Positions 11,795-22,073 of a stretch of 64,000 nt of DNA are shown piece after piece. The stretch's first letter is position 1. Each line of letters opens with the position of its first letter. The notes under the pieces are model-generated. The model had not been told where the DNA came from. It was given only the letters and a program-made list of their open reading frames with translations, and made no database searches. Made by a program: the position numbers and the translations under genes. Origin of the DNA: Armigeres subalbatus (taxonomy: Eukaryota; Arthropoda; Insecta; Diptera; Culicidae); NCBI RefSeq assembly GCF_024139115.2, contig NC_085141.1, positions 394,529,124 through 394,593,123 of the forward strand. Direction: 5' to 3'.

Positions 11795-11955
11795 TATAAC
11801 ATATCTAGCCACGGGGGTGGTTTTGGACATAACCCCCCCCCCCCCCCAGAGACAACATTTTTAGAAGGAATTTTTTTTTCGAAAGAAGATAATGTTCAGA
11901 AACAATTCCCCCCCCCCCCCCACCCCGACCAATTTTCTGGCTACGCCACTGTATC
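11795..11955 (-). mobile_element. Short C/G-tract MITE with CAGTGGCGTAGCC terminus
   Basis: The right end, read on the minus strand, starts CAGTGGCGTAGCCAG. The left end reads ctagccacgggggtgg, which forms an imperfect inverted repeat with it. Two long C runs (about 11831-11846 and 11910-11924) lie inside. It abuts the 3' end of the retrotransposon fragment described next. Confidence 0.5.
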
Positions 11956-12103
11956 TTATGAAGTGCATTGCTTTACTGGGAGAAGTCATCCATACATCTG
12001 ATGGTTGTATTAGTCCTTTATCCAAAAATTTGCGCCTTTTTTGGAAAAGTGCCTCACAGGAACACAATAAATGTTCCGAATCTTCCGAATCTTGAACTTT
12101 ACA

Positions 12104-13008
12104 TAGGGGGGAAGACGGCTTTGGCAGGTTTTGTTCTATAATTGGCAAGGGGGTTTTTGTCGACCGAATTTTATGAAATTTGGCCACAATATTCTTTGAT
12201 ATGCAAAGAATGTTTAAGCCAAATTTGAGCCTAGTCAGTAGAGTGGCTCAAAAAACACTTTTTCAAATTTTTTGATGGGCCGCCCTCTTATTCGGTTCTA
12301 TTTGGTGCCCTGATGCTCTGGACAAAATTTCAGCCAAATCGGTCAACGTTTGGGCGGTGCTAAACTCATTGGAAGTTTATATGGAAAAATGTATGCAGAA
12401 ACATCCCAAAACAGTGATTTACAGTTGGACGGCACAATTTACGATCAAGAACCATGATACTCATTCAGTTCTTGTAGAATTAAATACAGAATGTTATGCT
12501 GAAAACCGCGAGAAGATTAGAGTTTATTAGGCAAAGATATTAGCATTTTACTGGAGTGTAGTAGGGGTGAATTTATTTCTTTTCAAAGGTAAAAGAAACG
12601 AAATTTGCTCAAACCCCACTTCAGAGAAATGTCAATAACCGGGCAAACTCTAATCTTCTCGCGGTTTTCTGCATAACATTCTGTATTAAATTCTCCAAGT
12701 TCTGAATGAGTATCATAGTTCTTCATCGTAAGCTCTGCCGTTCAACTGCAATTAACTGTTTTGGGATGTTTCTGCATACATTTTTCCATATAAACTTCCA
12801 ACGAGTTTAGCACCACCCAAACGTTGACCGATTTGGCTGAAATTTTGTCCAGAGCATCAGGGCATCAAATAGAACCGAATAAGAGGGCGGCCCATCAAAA
12901 AAATTGAAAAAGTTTTCCCATACTAATTTGAGCCACCCTACTAGTCAGTCATAAAAAAAACACCTGCCAATAATAGAACAAAACCTGCCAAAGCCGTCAT
13001 TCCCCCTA
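12104..13008. mobile_element. MITE-1, copy 1 (split by a second MITE)
   Basis: The termini read TAGGGGGGAAGACGGCTTTG at 12104 and, inverted, CAAAGCCGTCATTCCCCCTA ending at 13008. The element proper is about 200 bp and nearly palindromic. Other copies lie at 16412-16598, 30072-30261 and 30881-30980. Here it sits inside the retrotransposon tail and is itself opened by a 702-bp insertion at 12239-12940. No clear target duplication remains. Confidence 0.75.
12239..12940. mobile_element. Non-autonomous hAT-type MITE, 702 bp
   Basis: The termini are TAGAGTGGCTCAAA at 12239 and, inverted, a TAGGGTGGCTCAAA-type end at 12940. They are flanked by the exact 8-bp duplication ctagtcag at 12231-12238 and 12941-12948. 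The two halves are long imperfect reverse complements (for example tttatatggaaaaatgtatg at 12377 and its complement near 12775). An 8-bp duplication with TAGRG termini is characteristic of the hAT superfamily. There is no transposase, so it must have moved using an enzyme made elsewhere. Confidence 0.85.
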
Positions 13009-13180
13009 GTTGTTTCAAATAATATTTACTCGGGCAGTGTCCTGTTATTAAACCGCAGAAGGTATTTAAATCTTTTTTAGATAGACTGAGCAGTTTTTGA
13101 GTAACTGTTTTGTTGGGTGATATAAACCTTTTAGATTGTCTTGCTTTGCTGTTATTGTTTTTTTTTTCAGATTTCATCAA

Positions 13181-13780
13181 TCACATTTTTTTCACAGGTT
13201 TTAGTTCCATTTTGAGGATACATTTTGAGGAACCACAAAATGGTTCTGGTCCTAGGAAAGGTTTTGATGATCCAAGTCTTGCTAAACAATCTGCTTTTTC
13301 GTTACCTTCAATTCCACAGTGCCCAGGTACCCAAAATAGACTTACTGAACTATTTTTAGCCACCTGTTGTAGTAATTGAATGCATTCCCAAACTAGTTTA
13401 GAAGTACATGTAAAAGATTTCAATGCTTCTAGGGCAGCTTTACTGTCACAAAATATACATATGTTTGCATTTTTATAGTTACGCTGTAAACAGACAGAGG
13501 CACATTCAATAATTGCTTGTATTTCTGCCTGAAATACAGTCGGATATCTACCCATAGATATTGATATGGTAACTCCAGGGCCTGTGACACCAGCTCCAAC
13601 CCTGTCATTCATTTTGGAGCCATCTGTAAAACAGATTACTGAACCTGGTCGAACAGTGGGCCCCCCAGATTCCCACTCAGCACGACTTGGGAAAGTCACA
13701 TTAAAGAGTCGTTCAAAATTATATCTCCTCTCCATCCAGTCTTCATGAGTGACTAAAGGATTGATTTTAAAATCTTTCAA
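13181..13780 (-). pseudogene. Retrotransposon RNase H domain
   Basis: The open frame gives 199 residues. RNase H removes the RNA strand after reverse transcription. The motif order is right for the family: FTDGSKM (first Asp), FQAEIQAI (Glu), IFCDSKAAL (second Asp) and VPGHCGIEGNEKADCLAR (C-terminal His/Asn/Asp segment). All expected acidic residues are present. The domain has no upstream RT here, and the reading changes frame just after the domain, at about 13180. Downstream, the minus-strand frame 13180-13010 contains LLSLSKKDLNTFCGLITGHC, the usual region after RNase H. It is a decayed fragment, not a host RNase H1, which would lack this tail. Confidence 0.8.
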
Positions 13781-13987
13781 AATACTAAGATGACCAGTCT
13801 AATTTAATTAAGACGACTAGTTTGGCATAGCCCCACGTTTTGGTCCCGTGTAAATTAGACTGAGAAATCCAACGTAAAAATAATGTTATTTTCAATTATG
13901 CACATTTCCAATTACTGGCATCAACAAATCCAGAGTGTAAATCTCCCAAGTAACACACTTGTTATAGTTTAATTTCTAGTAACTCAT

Positions 13988-14912
13988 TGTGAATGTTCAA
14001 CTAGTGTGAGGAATCACATGGAACAGTTCTGGACTACCAAGTATCTTTACTGCTGTCTGGATGTGAACTGACACGAGGCTGCTGATGCTCCTTTGAAGCT
14101 TGGTCGTACTGACGTTTTGCCGGAGTAGTGTCATGACGCTGATACAATCAATCTGTCATCATCATCATTATCCAACATGCACGTGGAGTAGGACACTACA
14201 AGAGTATAAGTCTTGTATGCACCTCCCATCCCCCTTCTACTTAAAAAAAACTTCCATCATCCTCATGAGATTTATGTAATATATTATGTTCGTTTCCTAT
14301 AAATTTCTCTTCTTCCTTGGTATCTCATTGGAACACTGACGGCTTGTAAATTAGTGTTCATCAAGAACTTTTTGTTCGGAGTACGTTTAAATATCATTAT
14401 ATTACCCCAGTAGGACATTACCACTTCAAAGTTTAATTCCCGAATATTTCCTAGACCCTTGAACTGAAAATCGAAAACAACCACCTTCAGCGAGGCTTTG
14501 TTTAGTTGTTGCGCATGTTACCGCTAGGCTTAGGAAAGTCACCTTATTTGTACCTGTGTGGACCCCAACATCATACTGTGCAGTAGTACTTGTACCAAAT
14601 CATGATATTAGACGTATTATTTACTGAATTTGTCGGTACACGATAGTTCCATACTGGTTTGTTTACTATATGGCTTCATTTTTTTTTTCGTCCTGTCACG
14701 GTCGCCAATGTTAATGTTCAACTAATGAGTGGAATCACTCAATATGGAACAGCTCTGGACTACCAAGTATCTTTACTGCTGTCAGGATGTGAACTGACCC
14801 GAGACTGCTAATGCTCCTTTGAAGCAGGGTCGTACTGACGTTTTGACGAAGTAGTGCCATTACGCTGATACAATCAATCTGTCAAGAGTATAAGTCTTGT
14901 ATGCACCTCACA
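13988..14912 (-). mobile_element. Miniature LTR retrotransposon (TRIM-like)
   Basis: Direct terminal repeats lie at 13988-14228 (3' LTR, 241 bp) and 14709-14912 (5' LTR, 204 bp), both TG...CA bounded. On the minus strand the 5' LTR is followed, after one base, by an 18-nt primer site complementary to the 3' end of tRNA-Arg (plus strand gtcctgtcacggtcgcca at 14690-14707). A polypurine tract, agaaggggga, sits just before the 3' LTR (14229-14238). Flanking 5-bp duplications ctcat lie at 13983-13987 and 14913-14917. The 480-bp interior has no gag or pol; a 66-codon minus-strand frame (14284-14484) is unrecognised. The 3' LTR has about 40 bp that the 5' LTR lacks, around 14158-14200. The parent could be BEL/Pao or gypsy type. 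Confidence 0.88.
14690..14707 (-). promoter_or_regulatory. Primer-binding site matching tRNA-Arg 3' end
   Basis: The plus strand reads like the last 18 bases of a mature insect tRNA-Arg, including the added CCA. The minus strand is therefore the complementary primer site for first-strand synthesis. It lies one base inside the 5' LTR, the expected place. Confidence 0.8.
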
Positions 14913-14917
14913 CTCAT

Positions 14918-15414
14918 ATATGACCAAGTCATATTGAAGTTGCTGCAACCAAATCAGCTCAAATTGTGTTGCTAGGGTTGTGAGAGAATTTTATCTGACA
15001 TCTGAGTTATCCAACTAATGTTTATGTAGAATTGGTCGGATTGATGTGTTTCAATTTGATTCATTTGTTCGATACTTGTTTTAAAATTAAATTAAATTAA
15101 CAAAATTGAGGCTCACTATCTTCTCCGATCGATTTTGTATGCTTTGTATGTTGGATGACGCGTTTCACCCCGTGAGTGAAAATGATTTTTTCAACTTTTT
15201 TCATCAAGATAAAACTTTTTTTGTCGAACTAAATCGTGGTTTTCTCGTGGAGTCTCTTCGAAATAATTTGATGATTATGAATATCACTAATGAGTGGCGT
15301 TGAATGATTACAGCACCACCTAGAGGTGTTTTTTTTTCAACTGAGCATTGGAGTCAAACCGGCAAATTGACATCAAATGTTTGTTAGTCAATTAGAAGTT
15401 GGACAATTATCGAT
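14918..15414. other. No recognised gene
   Basis: Only a 65-codon unassigned frame at 15106-15303; AT-rich. Confidence 0.3.
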
Positions 15415-15562
15415 GAAAAATAATTGAAAATCGATATTTCTAGAAAATTATATAGATATAAGCACATGAAACACAGACATATAAATGCTTCTATATCTGC
15501 GTTTTATGTGCTAATGTGCTTTTATATAATTTTCTATAAATATCGATTTTCAATTACTTTTT
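15415..15562. repeat. 148-bp inverted repeat
   Basis: The left arm contains attgaaaatcgatattt and agaaaattatata; the right arm contains their complements ending aaatatcgattttcaatt, with a short AT-rich centre around 15475-15505. It is probably a fold-back MITE. A 93-codon frame crossing it has no family likeness and is treated as incidental. Confidence 0.65.
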
Positions 15563-16411
15563 CAGAAGCATATAAAACTCAGACGTACGTCAAAAACATC
15601 GGAGCACTACTCGTGCGCTCCAAGACAATGTGCGAACGGTTGAGTAGTCACGCTCTAATGCAAAACCTTGTTATGTCTATTGGTAGGGAAACTGGTCCGG
15701 CATGATCCCCACTTTTTGTTTCGAATATTTTTCGATGTAACGTGCATAAATTTATACGGTTTTAAGTGGACGTGACAAAGAAGTATATTGATTATCCAAA
15801 AACATCATTGACAGTGATTATTGTTTCATGAAGTTATCGATTTTCCGAAAGATGTTTTGGCAGACTTGATCCCCATATCGGAAAGAATTGATTCGAGTAT
15901 AAACTAAACATGTTTAGGTGATTTCTAGTTTAATGAAATTGGTGTATTTTCAAATACTACTAACAATTCTTCATGACCTAACCTTAAAAAATATTAGTAT
16001 TGAGTAACGCAAGTATATAGGTCCTCAAATAGAGTAACAGTGTCAGATTCTGCGTTATCAACAAAGTTGACATGCTTGTGGTCATGATTTATCTGCTAAA
16101 AGTAATCCACTCCACCGAAAGACAGTGACCATATTACGACAACTATTATGTTTCCAAGAGGATATCTTTTTGTGATTAATACAGTGGTGGTGCAAAAACT
16201 GGTTGATCGATAGATAGATGTAGTTTTATTATTTTTAAATCTAATACAGTCTCTAAATTGAAGATTGACTGGTGCATAAATGCCATAGCCAGTGGTAAAG
16301 GGATATTGACTACCTAACTACCTAATTTTAGATTACTGAAAAAAGTGTGATATGCATCGAGGTTACCAATCAATACCATGAAGACTAGATTTTTCTGTAG
16401 TACACAAATGG
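15563..16411. other. No recognised gene
   Basis: No motif-bearing frame. The phrases catgatcccc (15702) and cttgatcccc (15867), about 165 bp apart, may mark a worn small element. Confidence 0.3.
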
Positions 16412-16598
16412 TAGGGAACAGACGGCTTTGGCAGGTTTTGTTCTATTATTGGCAGGGGAGTTTTGTCGACCGAATTTTATGAAATTTGACCACAATATTC
16501 TTTTATATACAAAGAATGTTTGGGCCAAATTTGAGCATAATCAGTCATAAAAACCCCCTGCCAATAATAGAATAAAACCTGCCAAAGCCGTCATTACT
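16412..16598. mobile_element. MITE-1, copy 2
   Basis: An intact, nearly palindromic copy: gacggctttggcaggttttg at 16421 and the complement ending gccaaagccgtcatta near 16595, with the shared core gaccgaattttatgaaattt. It shows no obvious target duplication. Confidence 0.8.
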
Positions 16599-16632
16599 AG
16601 CTTATTAATGATAATTCTGTAGAAGATAACGG

Positions 16633-17040
16633 GTGGTCACTAAAAAACGGGAATTTCAATACTTCAATTTCTATGAGAAGATTAATGCTTTCAGAGAAAT
16701 ATTTCTTCATGTAAATGAATCCTTAGAATATTCAGAAAATTGTCGCCCACACACTTTTACTTCAACATGTTCAGTTGTTTCAAACATGCCGTCAAAACAG
16801 GAAGGATGCGAGCCGCATTGCACATTTTTTTCAAGCGAACAAGGATCGTGGGAAAAGTACACGGTGAACAATTTTGAACGTTTAAATGTTTCGAAAACTG
16901 TTAAAGGATTTTAAGTAGACCGAGCTTCATTGTATTCAAAGGAGATTGGAAGGCCAAAGAAACGAAGCAACTCATCAATAGGATCAAAAGCATCATCCGG
17001 AGATGGCCGCCGTCCAACGGTCATGTGATACATGCAAGAT
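16633..17040 (+). pseudogene. Tc1/mariner-type transposase remnant
   Basis: The recognisable part is at about 16939-17040: DWKAKETKQLINRIKSIIRR, followed by WPPSNGHVIHARLN. This is the C-terminal pattern (YxxxWxAxxxxQLxxRIKxxI) seen after the catalytic domain of Tc1/mariner transposases. The preceding 93-codon frame from 16633 does not show the expected DNA-binding domain or DDE/D triad. Position and orientation fit the element's 3' end. Confidence 0.45.
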
Positions 17041-17409
17041 TAAACTACACCGCACAGCGGACCACGGATCATATGCTGTTATTCAATAATCTAAGTTTAA
17101 AGACTAAGGCCAACTCTTTATATAACGTATATCAGATTGAACTGTACTTCTTTGTAGTTTTCTTCCCGAGCCGTTCTTTTTTTTTATTTTTTGTTTTAAC
17201 TAATTTTATTTGCGAATTATCTAATACATGCATTCATCTCTTAGACTAGGTGTCTCGTGTTTTCTCAACACTATTATCCTTATTTGCTTTGTTACATTTT
17301 TAGTTATTATTAATACATTTCAGTTGCCTCTGTCTGTTAGAATTTTTTTCCTCTGGTTGAATTGAACCATGTAGGAATTACAATGTTTTCAACTTAAACA
17401 AAACTAAAC

Positions 17410-20400
17410 CTATTTCATACTAAGGGTACAAGGAGTTAATCGTTGCAATAGAAGATTGCAACGATTTTTGTCTGAAATTATTTTGTTGGACATTTGTTGC
17501 AATGTCTCAATATTAGAAATTCTATGAAGTTCATTGGTACTATACCACGGAGGCAACTTCAGAATCATTTTCAAAATTTTATTTTGAATCCTCTGAAGTG
17601 CCTTCTTTCTGGTATTGCAGCAACTTGTCCATATTGGCACAGCATACAACATGGCTGGTCTAAAAATTTGTTTGTAAATCAAAAGTTAGTTCTTAAGACA
17701 AAGTTTTGATTTTCTGTTTATAAGTGGATATAGGCACTTAATATATTTGTTACATTTGGCTTGAAGGCCTTCAATGTGATTTTTAAAAGTTAATTTTTGA
17801 TCCAGCAGAAGTCCTAAATATTTAGCTTTGCTAGACCAATTAATTGGAATCCCATTCATAGTGACAATATGTCTGCTAGAAGGTTTCAAATAAGAAGCTA
17901 TCGGCTTATGTGGGAAAATTATAAGCTGAGTTTTGGAGGCATTCGGAGAAATTTTCCATTTTGCAAGTAAGTGGAGAAAATATCCAAACTTTTTTGCAAT
18001 CTACTACAAATGACACGAAGGCTTCGCCCTTTGGCTGAGAGGCCCGTGTCATCTGCAAACAAAGATTTTTGACACCCTGGTGGTAAATCAGGTAAGTCAG
18101 AAGTAAAAATGTTATACAATATGGGCCCCAGTATGCTGCCTTGGGGGACACCAGCCCTTACAGGTAATCTATCAGATTTAGTATTCTGATAGTTTACCTG
18201 CAGCGAGCGATTTGATAAATAATTTTGGATCAGTTTAATGATGTACAGAGGAAAATTAAAATTCATCAATTTTACAATCAAACCTTCATGCCAAACACTG
18301 TAAAATGCTTTCTCTATATCAAGAAGAGCAACTCCAGTCGAATATCCTTCAGATTTGTTGAGCCGAATTAAGTTCGTAACTCTTAATAACTGATGAGTGG
18401 TTGAATGCCCATGGCGAAAACCAAATTGCTCATCAGCAAAAATAGAATTGTCATTAATATGAACCATCATTCTATTTAAAATAATCTTTTCAAACAGTTT
18501 GCTTATTGAAGAAAGCAAACTGATTGGGCGATAACTAGAAGCCTCAGCTGAATTTTGTCCAGGCTTCAAAATTTGAACAACTTTGGCGTTTTTCCATATA
18601 TCTGGAAAGTATGCCAATTGAAAACATTTGTTAAATAAATTAACCAAAAGGATAAAGAGCTCTCAGGAAGTTTTTTGATAAGTATGTAGAAAATACCATC
18701 ATCACCCAGGGCTTTCATATTTTTAAATTTTCTAGTAATAGATCTCACTTCATCCAAATTAGTTCCCAATGAAGGGTCAAAACATTCTCTTGATTGAGAA
18801 TTTCTTCGAAGCTCCGTGTTACCTGATCCTCAATTGGACTAGTGAGACCTAGACTAAAATTATGGGCACTCTCGAACTGCTGAGCAAGTTTTTGAGCCTT
18901 TTCGCCATTTGTTAATAAAATTTTATTTCCCTCTTTAAGCGCTGGAATTGGCTTTTGAGGTTTATTAAGAATTTTCGTTAATTTCCAAAAGGGTTTCAAA
19001 CTGGGATCCAACTTCGAGACATTATTCTCAAAGTTGGTATTTCTCAGAATAGCGAAACGTTTTTTAATTTCATTTTGCAAATCTCGCCAAATAACTTTCA
19101 ACGCGGGATCGCGAGTTCTTTGGTATTGCCTTCGCCTCACATTTTTAAGACGGATCAGTAGCTGAAGATCGTCGTCAATAATAATGGAGTTGAATTTAAT
19201 TTCACATTTAGGAATTGCAATGCCTCTGGCTTCGACAATTAAATTTGTAAAAGATACGAGAGCATTATCAATATCACTTTTGGTATCGAGAGGAATATCA
19301 ACATCAAAATTCCTATCGATATACGTTTTATATAAATCCCAATCAGCCCTATGATAATTGAAAGTAGAGCTGATTGGATTATAAATGGCTTCTTGTGAGA
19401 TTTCAAATGTCACAGGAAGGTGATCAGAGTCAAAGTCAGCATGAGTTACCAATTGGCCACACAGCTGACTTGAATCCGTTAAAACCAAATCAATTGTCGA
19501 AGGATTTCGAGTGGATGAAAAACAAGTTGGGCCATTGGGATATTGAATAGAATAATATCCCGCAGAACAATCTTCAAATAAAATTTTACCATTGGAATTG
19601 CTTTGAGCATTATTCCATGAACGGTGTTTGGCATTGAAGTCACCAATGAATTATTGGCAGTGGGTGATTTTCTACCCGCCGCTGTCACATCCATGCGCTA
19701 TGGTATATGCGCAAATAGCCAGCAGGAGTTAACCACCTGAAGTTTGTATGGCGAAAGACGTCTAACGCGGGTTTTCTCAACCGTAGGAACTTTTCACGAA
19801 AAACTATTTGGTACCGGTTATGTAGGAAGGTGTCCGCTACTACGCCTACCAAATATTTTTTCGAGTAGGGTGCTTATTTTTGAGATATTAAACATTAGAT
19901 GCATTTCGCCATACTGATTTCCGAAAGTTAACTCCTAGTGTGCCGCTGTAAGCACGCTCAAAGCAGGCGATTCATTACGAAGAATTTTGATTTGTTGCGA
20001 GTCAGAATTTGAAGATCAGCTTTCAACAAATTCTTTTGCTGCCCATTGCATTGAAAAGGCAAGTAGGCTGCAATGAAGGAAAATTGTCCAAAATTTGTTT
20101 CAACAGAAACTCCCAAGGTTTCAAAAACTTTGGTTTCAAACGAAGAAAATAATTTATGTTTGATACGTCTATTAATGACAATGGCGACCCCACCACAGGC
20201 GCTGTCAAGACGATCATTTCTGTAGATAAAATAGTTTGGATCTCTTTTAATGGAGAGTCCTGGTTTTAAATACGTTTCAGTTATAATGGCAATATGCACA
20301 TTATGAACTGAAAGGAAGTTGAATAATTCATCTTCCTTACCCTTTAGAGAGCGGGCATTCCAATTTAGAACTTTCACACAATTATTTGGATCCATTGAAA

Positions 20401-20416
20401 CGGAGTCCGATAACAA
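17410..20416 (-). pseudogene. Juan-like ORF2, endonuclease-reverse transcriptase
   Basis: The frame starts at 20416 with a short leader and VKVLNWNARSLKGKEDELF, the endonuclease entry. ITETYL and GGVAIVI follow. The frame then stops at 19958 because of an insertion (19648-19974), and the endonuclease resumes with FIGDFNAKHRSW, IDLVLTDS and DSDHLPV. RT motifs are YRPISLLSSISKLFEK, FGFRHGHSTTHQL, ALLDIEKAFYSVWHEGL, AGVPQGSILGPILYNIF and FADD. The usual AFD in motif A reads AFY. The C-terminal part ends at 17410. Besides the insertion there are frame changes near 18770, 18650, 17925 and 17690. The element is dead but was once full length. Confidence 0.85.
19648..19974. mobile_element. MITE-like insertion in the Juan-like endonuclease
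   Basis: About 327 bp of foreign sequence separates KSKFFV from IGDFNAKHR, which are contiguous in jockey endonucleases. Outer ends AATGAATT and GATTCATT, and inner repeats AGGAGTTAAC (19724-19733) and GTTAACTCCT (19927-19936), each followed inward by gtatggcgaaa or its complement, form an imperfect inverted-repeat structure. Confidence 0.65.
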
Positions 20417-20506
20417 TTTTTTGTGTGTACTTTATACCAACCTGAACAGCTTCAGGAATGGTATTTGCTTTGAACATTGCATCAATCATGTGATGCAATT
20501 GTTCAG

Positions 20507-21765
20507 TTAAAAATCAAAATCGGAAGCAGCCATGCTACCTGAATCGGCAACATGACCGTTATTTTCCGTTGGGACATGGGTATAAACCTCATTTTGAGAA
20601 GAGAAATTTTGTCTACCAGCAGCGATGTTTGCATACGTAGGTACATTCGAAAAATTGGAATTTACTGAAGTGCTTGCTACCCGTTGACGAGCGGCAAAAT
20701 TTGTTTGTGAATTGTGGTGGGTATGAATTGCTCGACCGGTAACCGGTTTCGAAATTTGAGCGTTTGAAAAATTTCTACCCGTCGAATCTGGGATCCGATT
20801 GGAATTTCCATCAATTTTGCACGGGAATTCAAAACTTTTTGCGTGAAGGGCATTCCCAGAAATTGGATTTGTGATTGCCCCCACAGTTTGCGCACTTAAA
20901 TTTATTGGAATCTTCTCTCACAGGACATGCGTCCTTGGCGTGAGAGGTTCCACCACAAATCATGCATTTAGCATCCATGTGACAATGTTTGGTTCCATGA
21001 CCCCACTTTTGGCACTTACGGCACTGGGTAGGGTTTTGGAATTTCCCCCAGGCCTGTGGAAATGTTCCCATGTAACACGGATATGGGACAAAATACAGGC
21101 CTTTTCCAAACTTTTCATATTATTTAGTTCATTTTTGTTAAAAAGAACTAAATAAAATTCTTGAGAAATATTCCTCTGGGAAGTACCAGAGCGAGATTTC
21201 TTTTTGGATAATTCCAAGTAGTTCAGAAATTTGAATTTTAATCTCATCCAGGGATTTGTCATCACTGGGGAGACCTTTCAAGACAAGTTTGAACAATCGC
21301 TCAGTTTTGTCGTCGTATGTGAAGAATTTATGGCGCTTCTCAGTTAAATACTGAAGAAGACGTTTGCGATCGTCAAAGGATCCCGGCAAAACGCGGCAGT
21401 CACCCTTCCTAATCTGAAATGAAACCTTGATCCCCTGAAGGTTACTCAAAATCTCATTCCGGAAGCCAGAAAACTCGGCAACAGATACCACAATTGGCGG
21501 AATCCTTTGCTTTTTCGCATGAATCGAATCACCTGCGCTAGAGGTAGATACGATTTGCTCAATTTCATCATTAATCAAATCGAACTGATTGCTCAGTTCG
21601 ATTGGAGAAGAATTATTTCCGATATTAGAGTTAGAAGGAATATCTGAATTCTCCAGCTTCCTTCTATTTTTTCCGCGCTTGGACAGGACGGTCTTGAAAC
21701 CTTGTTTCTTTGAAGGAAGTGGAGAATTCAGAGACTCCCTTCCTCTTGTTTTTGTTAATACTCAT
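20507..21765 (-). pseudogene. Juan-like ORF1, gag-like RNA-binding protein
   Basis: ORF1 proteins of jockey elements coat the element RNA. The start at 21765 (MSINKNKRK) is chosen because a frame change soon after leads into RESLNSPLPSKKQGFKT, a basic N-terminal region. The middle (about 21140-21440) reads GIKVSFQIRKGDCRVL and KFFTYDDKTERLFKLVLKGL, typical of the jockey gag core. Three zinc knuckles follow at about 20880-21020: CRKCQKWGHGTKHC, CMICGGTSHAKDAC and CANCGGNHKSNFWEC. A low-complexity tail ends at 20507. At least three frame changes (near 21740, 21150 and 20870) break the gene. Confidence 0.8.
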
Positions 21766-22073
21766 TGCTGAGCGTGGAGACGTGACCTTCTAAGAGGTTT
21801 TTTCCCAGAACGGTGTCCCTGCAGGATTACCACCGCTTGTCGGAATTTTACTTCCGCAAACGGGTCCAACGTAAAACGAAGGCACGGGTCCTTGCAAAGA
21901 TCGTAACGGGATCAGTGGGTACAAATAGCGCTAAGAAGCACCGTTGAAATTAAAATAGCTTCGGGTAGTATTACAAACTTCCTTCCGCAAAGAGAGAAAG
22001 AACCGCACAGCACGAAAGCACGATGCGGTCTGAGCCGTTCTTTTCATTCCCGCTATTGAGTGGCCACCCGTTA

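Larger units (their letters stand above)
11950..13795 (-). mobile_element. RNase H-bearing non-LTR retrotransposon fragment, interrupted
   Basis: A 5'-truncated minus-strand retrotransposon tail: RNase H domain (13780 to about 13185), C-terminal region (about 13180-13010), then a zinc-finger-like CxC/HLLC segment (12103 to about 11955). The last two are separated by a 905-bp MITE block (12104-13008). Joining the flanks restores a continuous order of motifs (YYLKQL before the MITE, CKVQDSEDSEHLLC after it). Non-LTR clades with a C-terminal RNase H include LOA, I and R1; I cannot choose among them from this fragment. Confidence 0.75.
17181..22031 (-). mobile_element. Juan-like jockey-clade non-LTR retrotransposon, near full length
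   Basis: A 13-bp duplication gagccgttctttt is present at 17168-17180 and 22032-22044. Between them lies a minus-strand element with a 5' UTR (21766-22031), ORF1 with three zinc knuckles, ORF2 with endonuclease and RT, a 3' UTR, and an A-rich tail (plus-strand T run at 17181-17195). Both ORFs are frameshifted. Layout, size and sequence feel match Juan elements of Aedes. The insertion lies inside the Tc1/mariner-like element. Confidence 0.88.
16629..22071 (+). mobile_element. Tc1/mariner-like transposon, internally deleted, split by Juan-like insertion
   Basis: The ends ACGGGTGGTCACTAAAAAAC (16629) and, inverted at 22071, ACGGGTGGCCACTCAATAGC form terminal repeats of about 25 bp that finish in CGGGAA. 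TA dinucleotides flank both ends (16627-16628 and 22072-22073), the standard duplication for this superfamily. Removing the 4.85-kb retrotransposon leaves an element of about 580 bp with a transposase C-terminal remnant facing the right end. The interior is therefore deleted and the element could not have encoded a working enzyme. Confidence 0.75.

Noticed and set aside
11861..12187. 108-codon minus-strand frame
   Set aside because: It fuses MITE-1, a retrotransposon tail and a C-rich MITE; the order is an accident of insertion.
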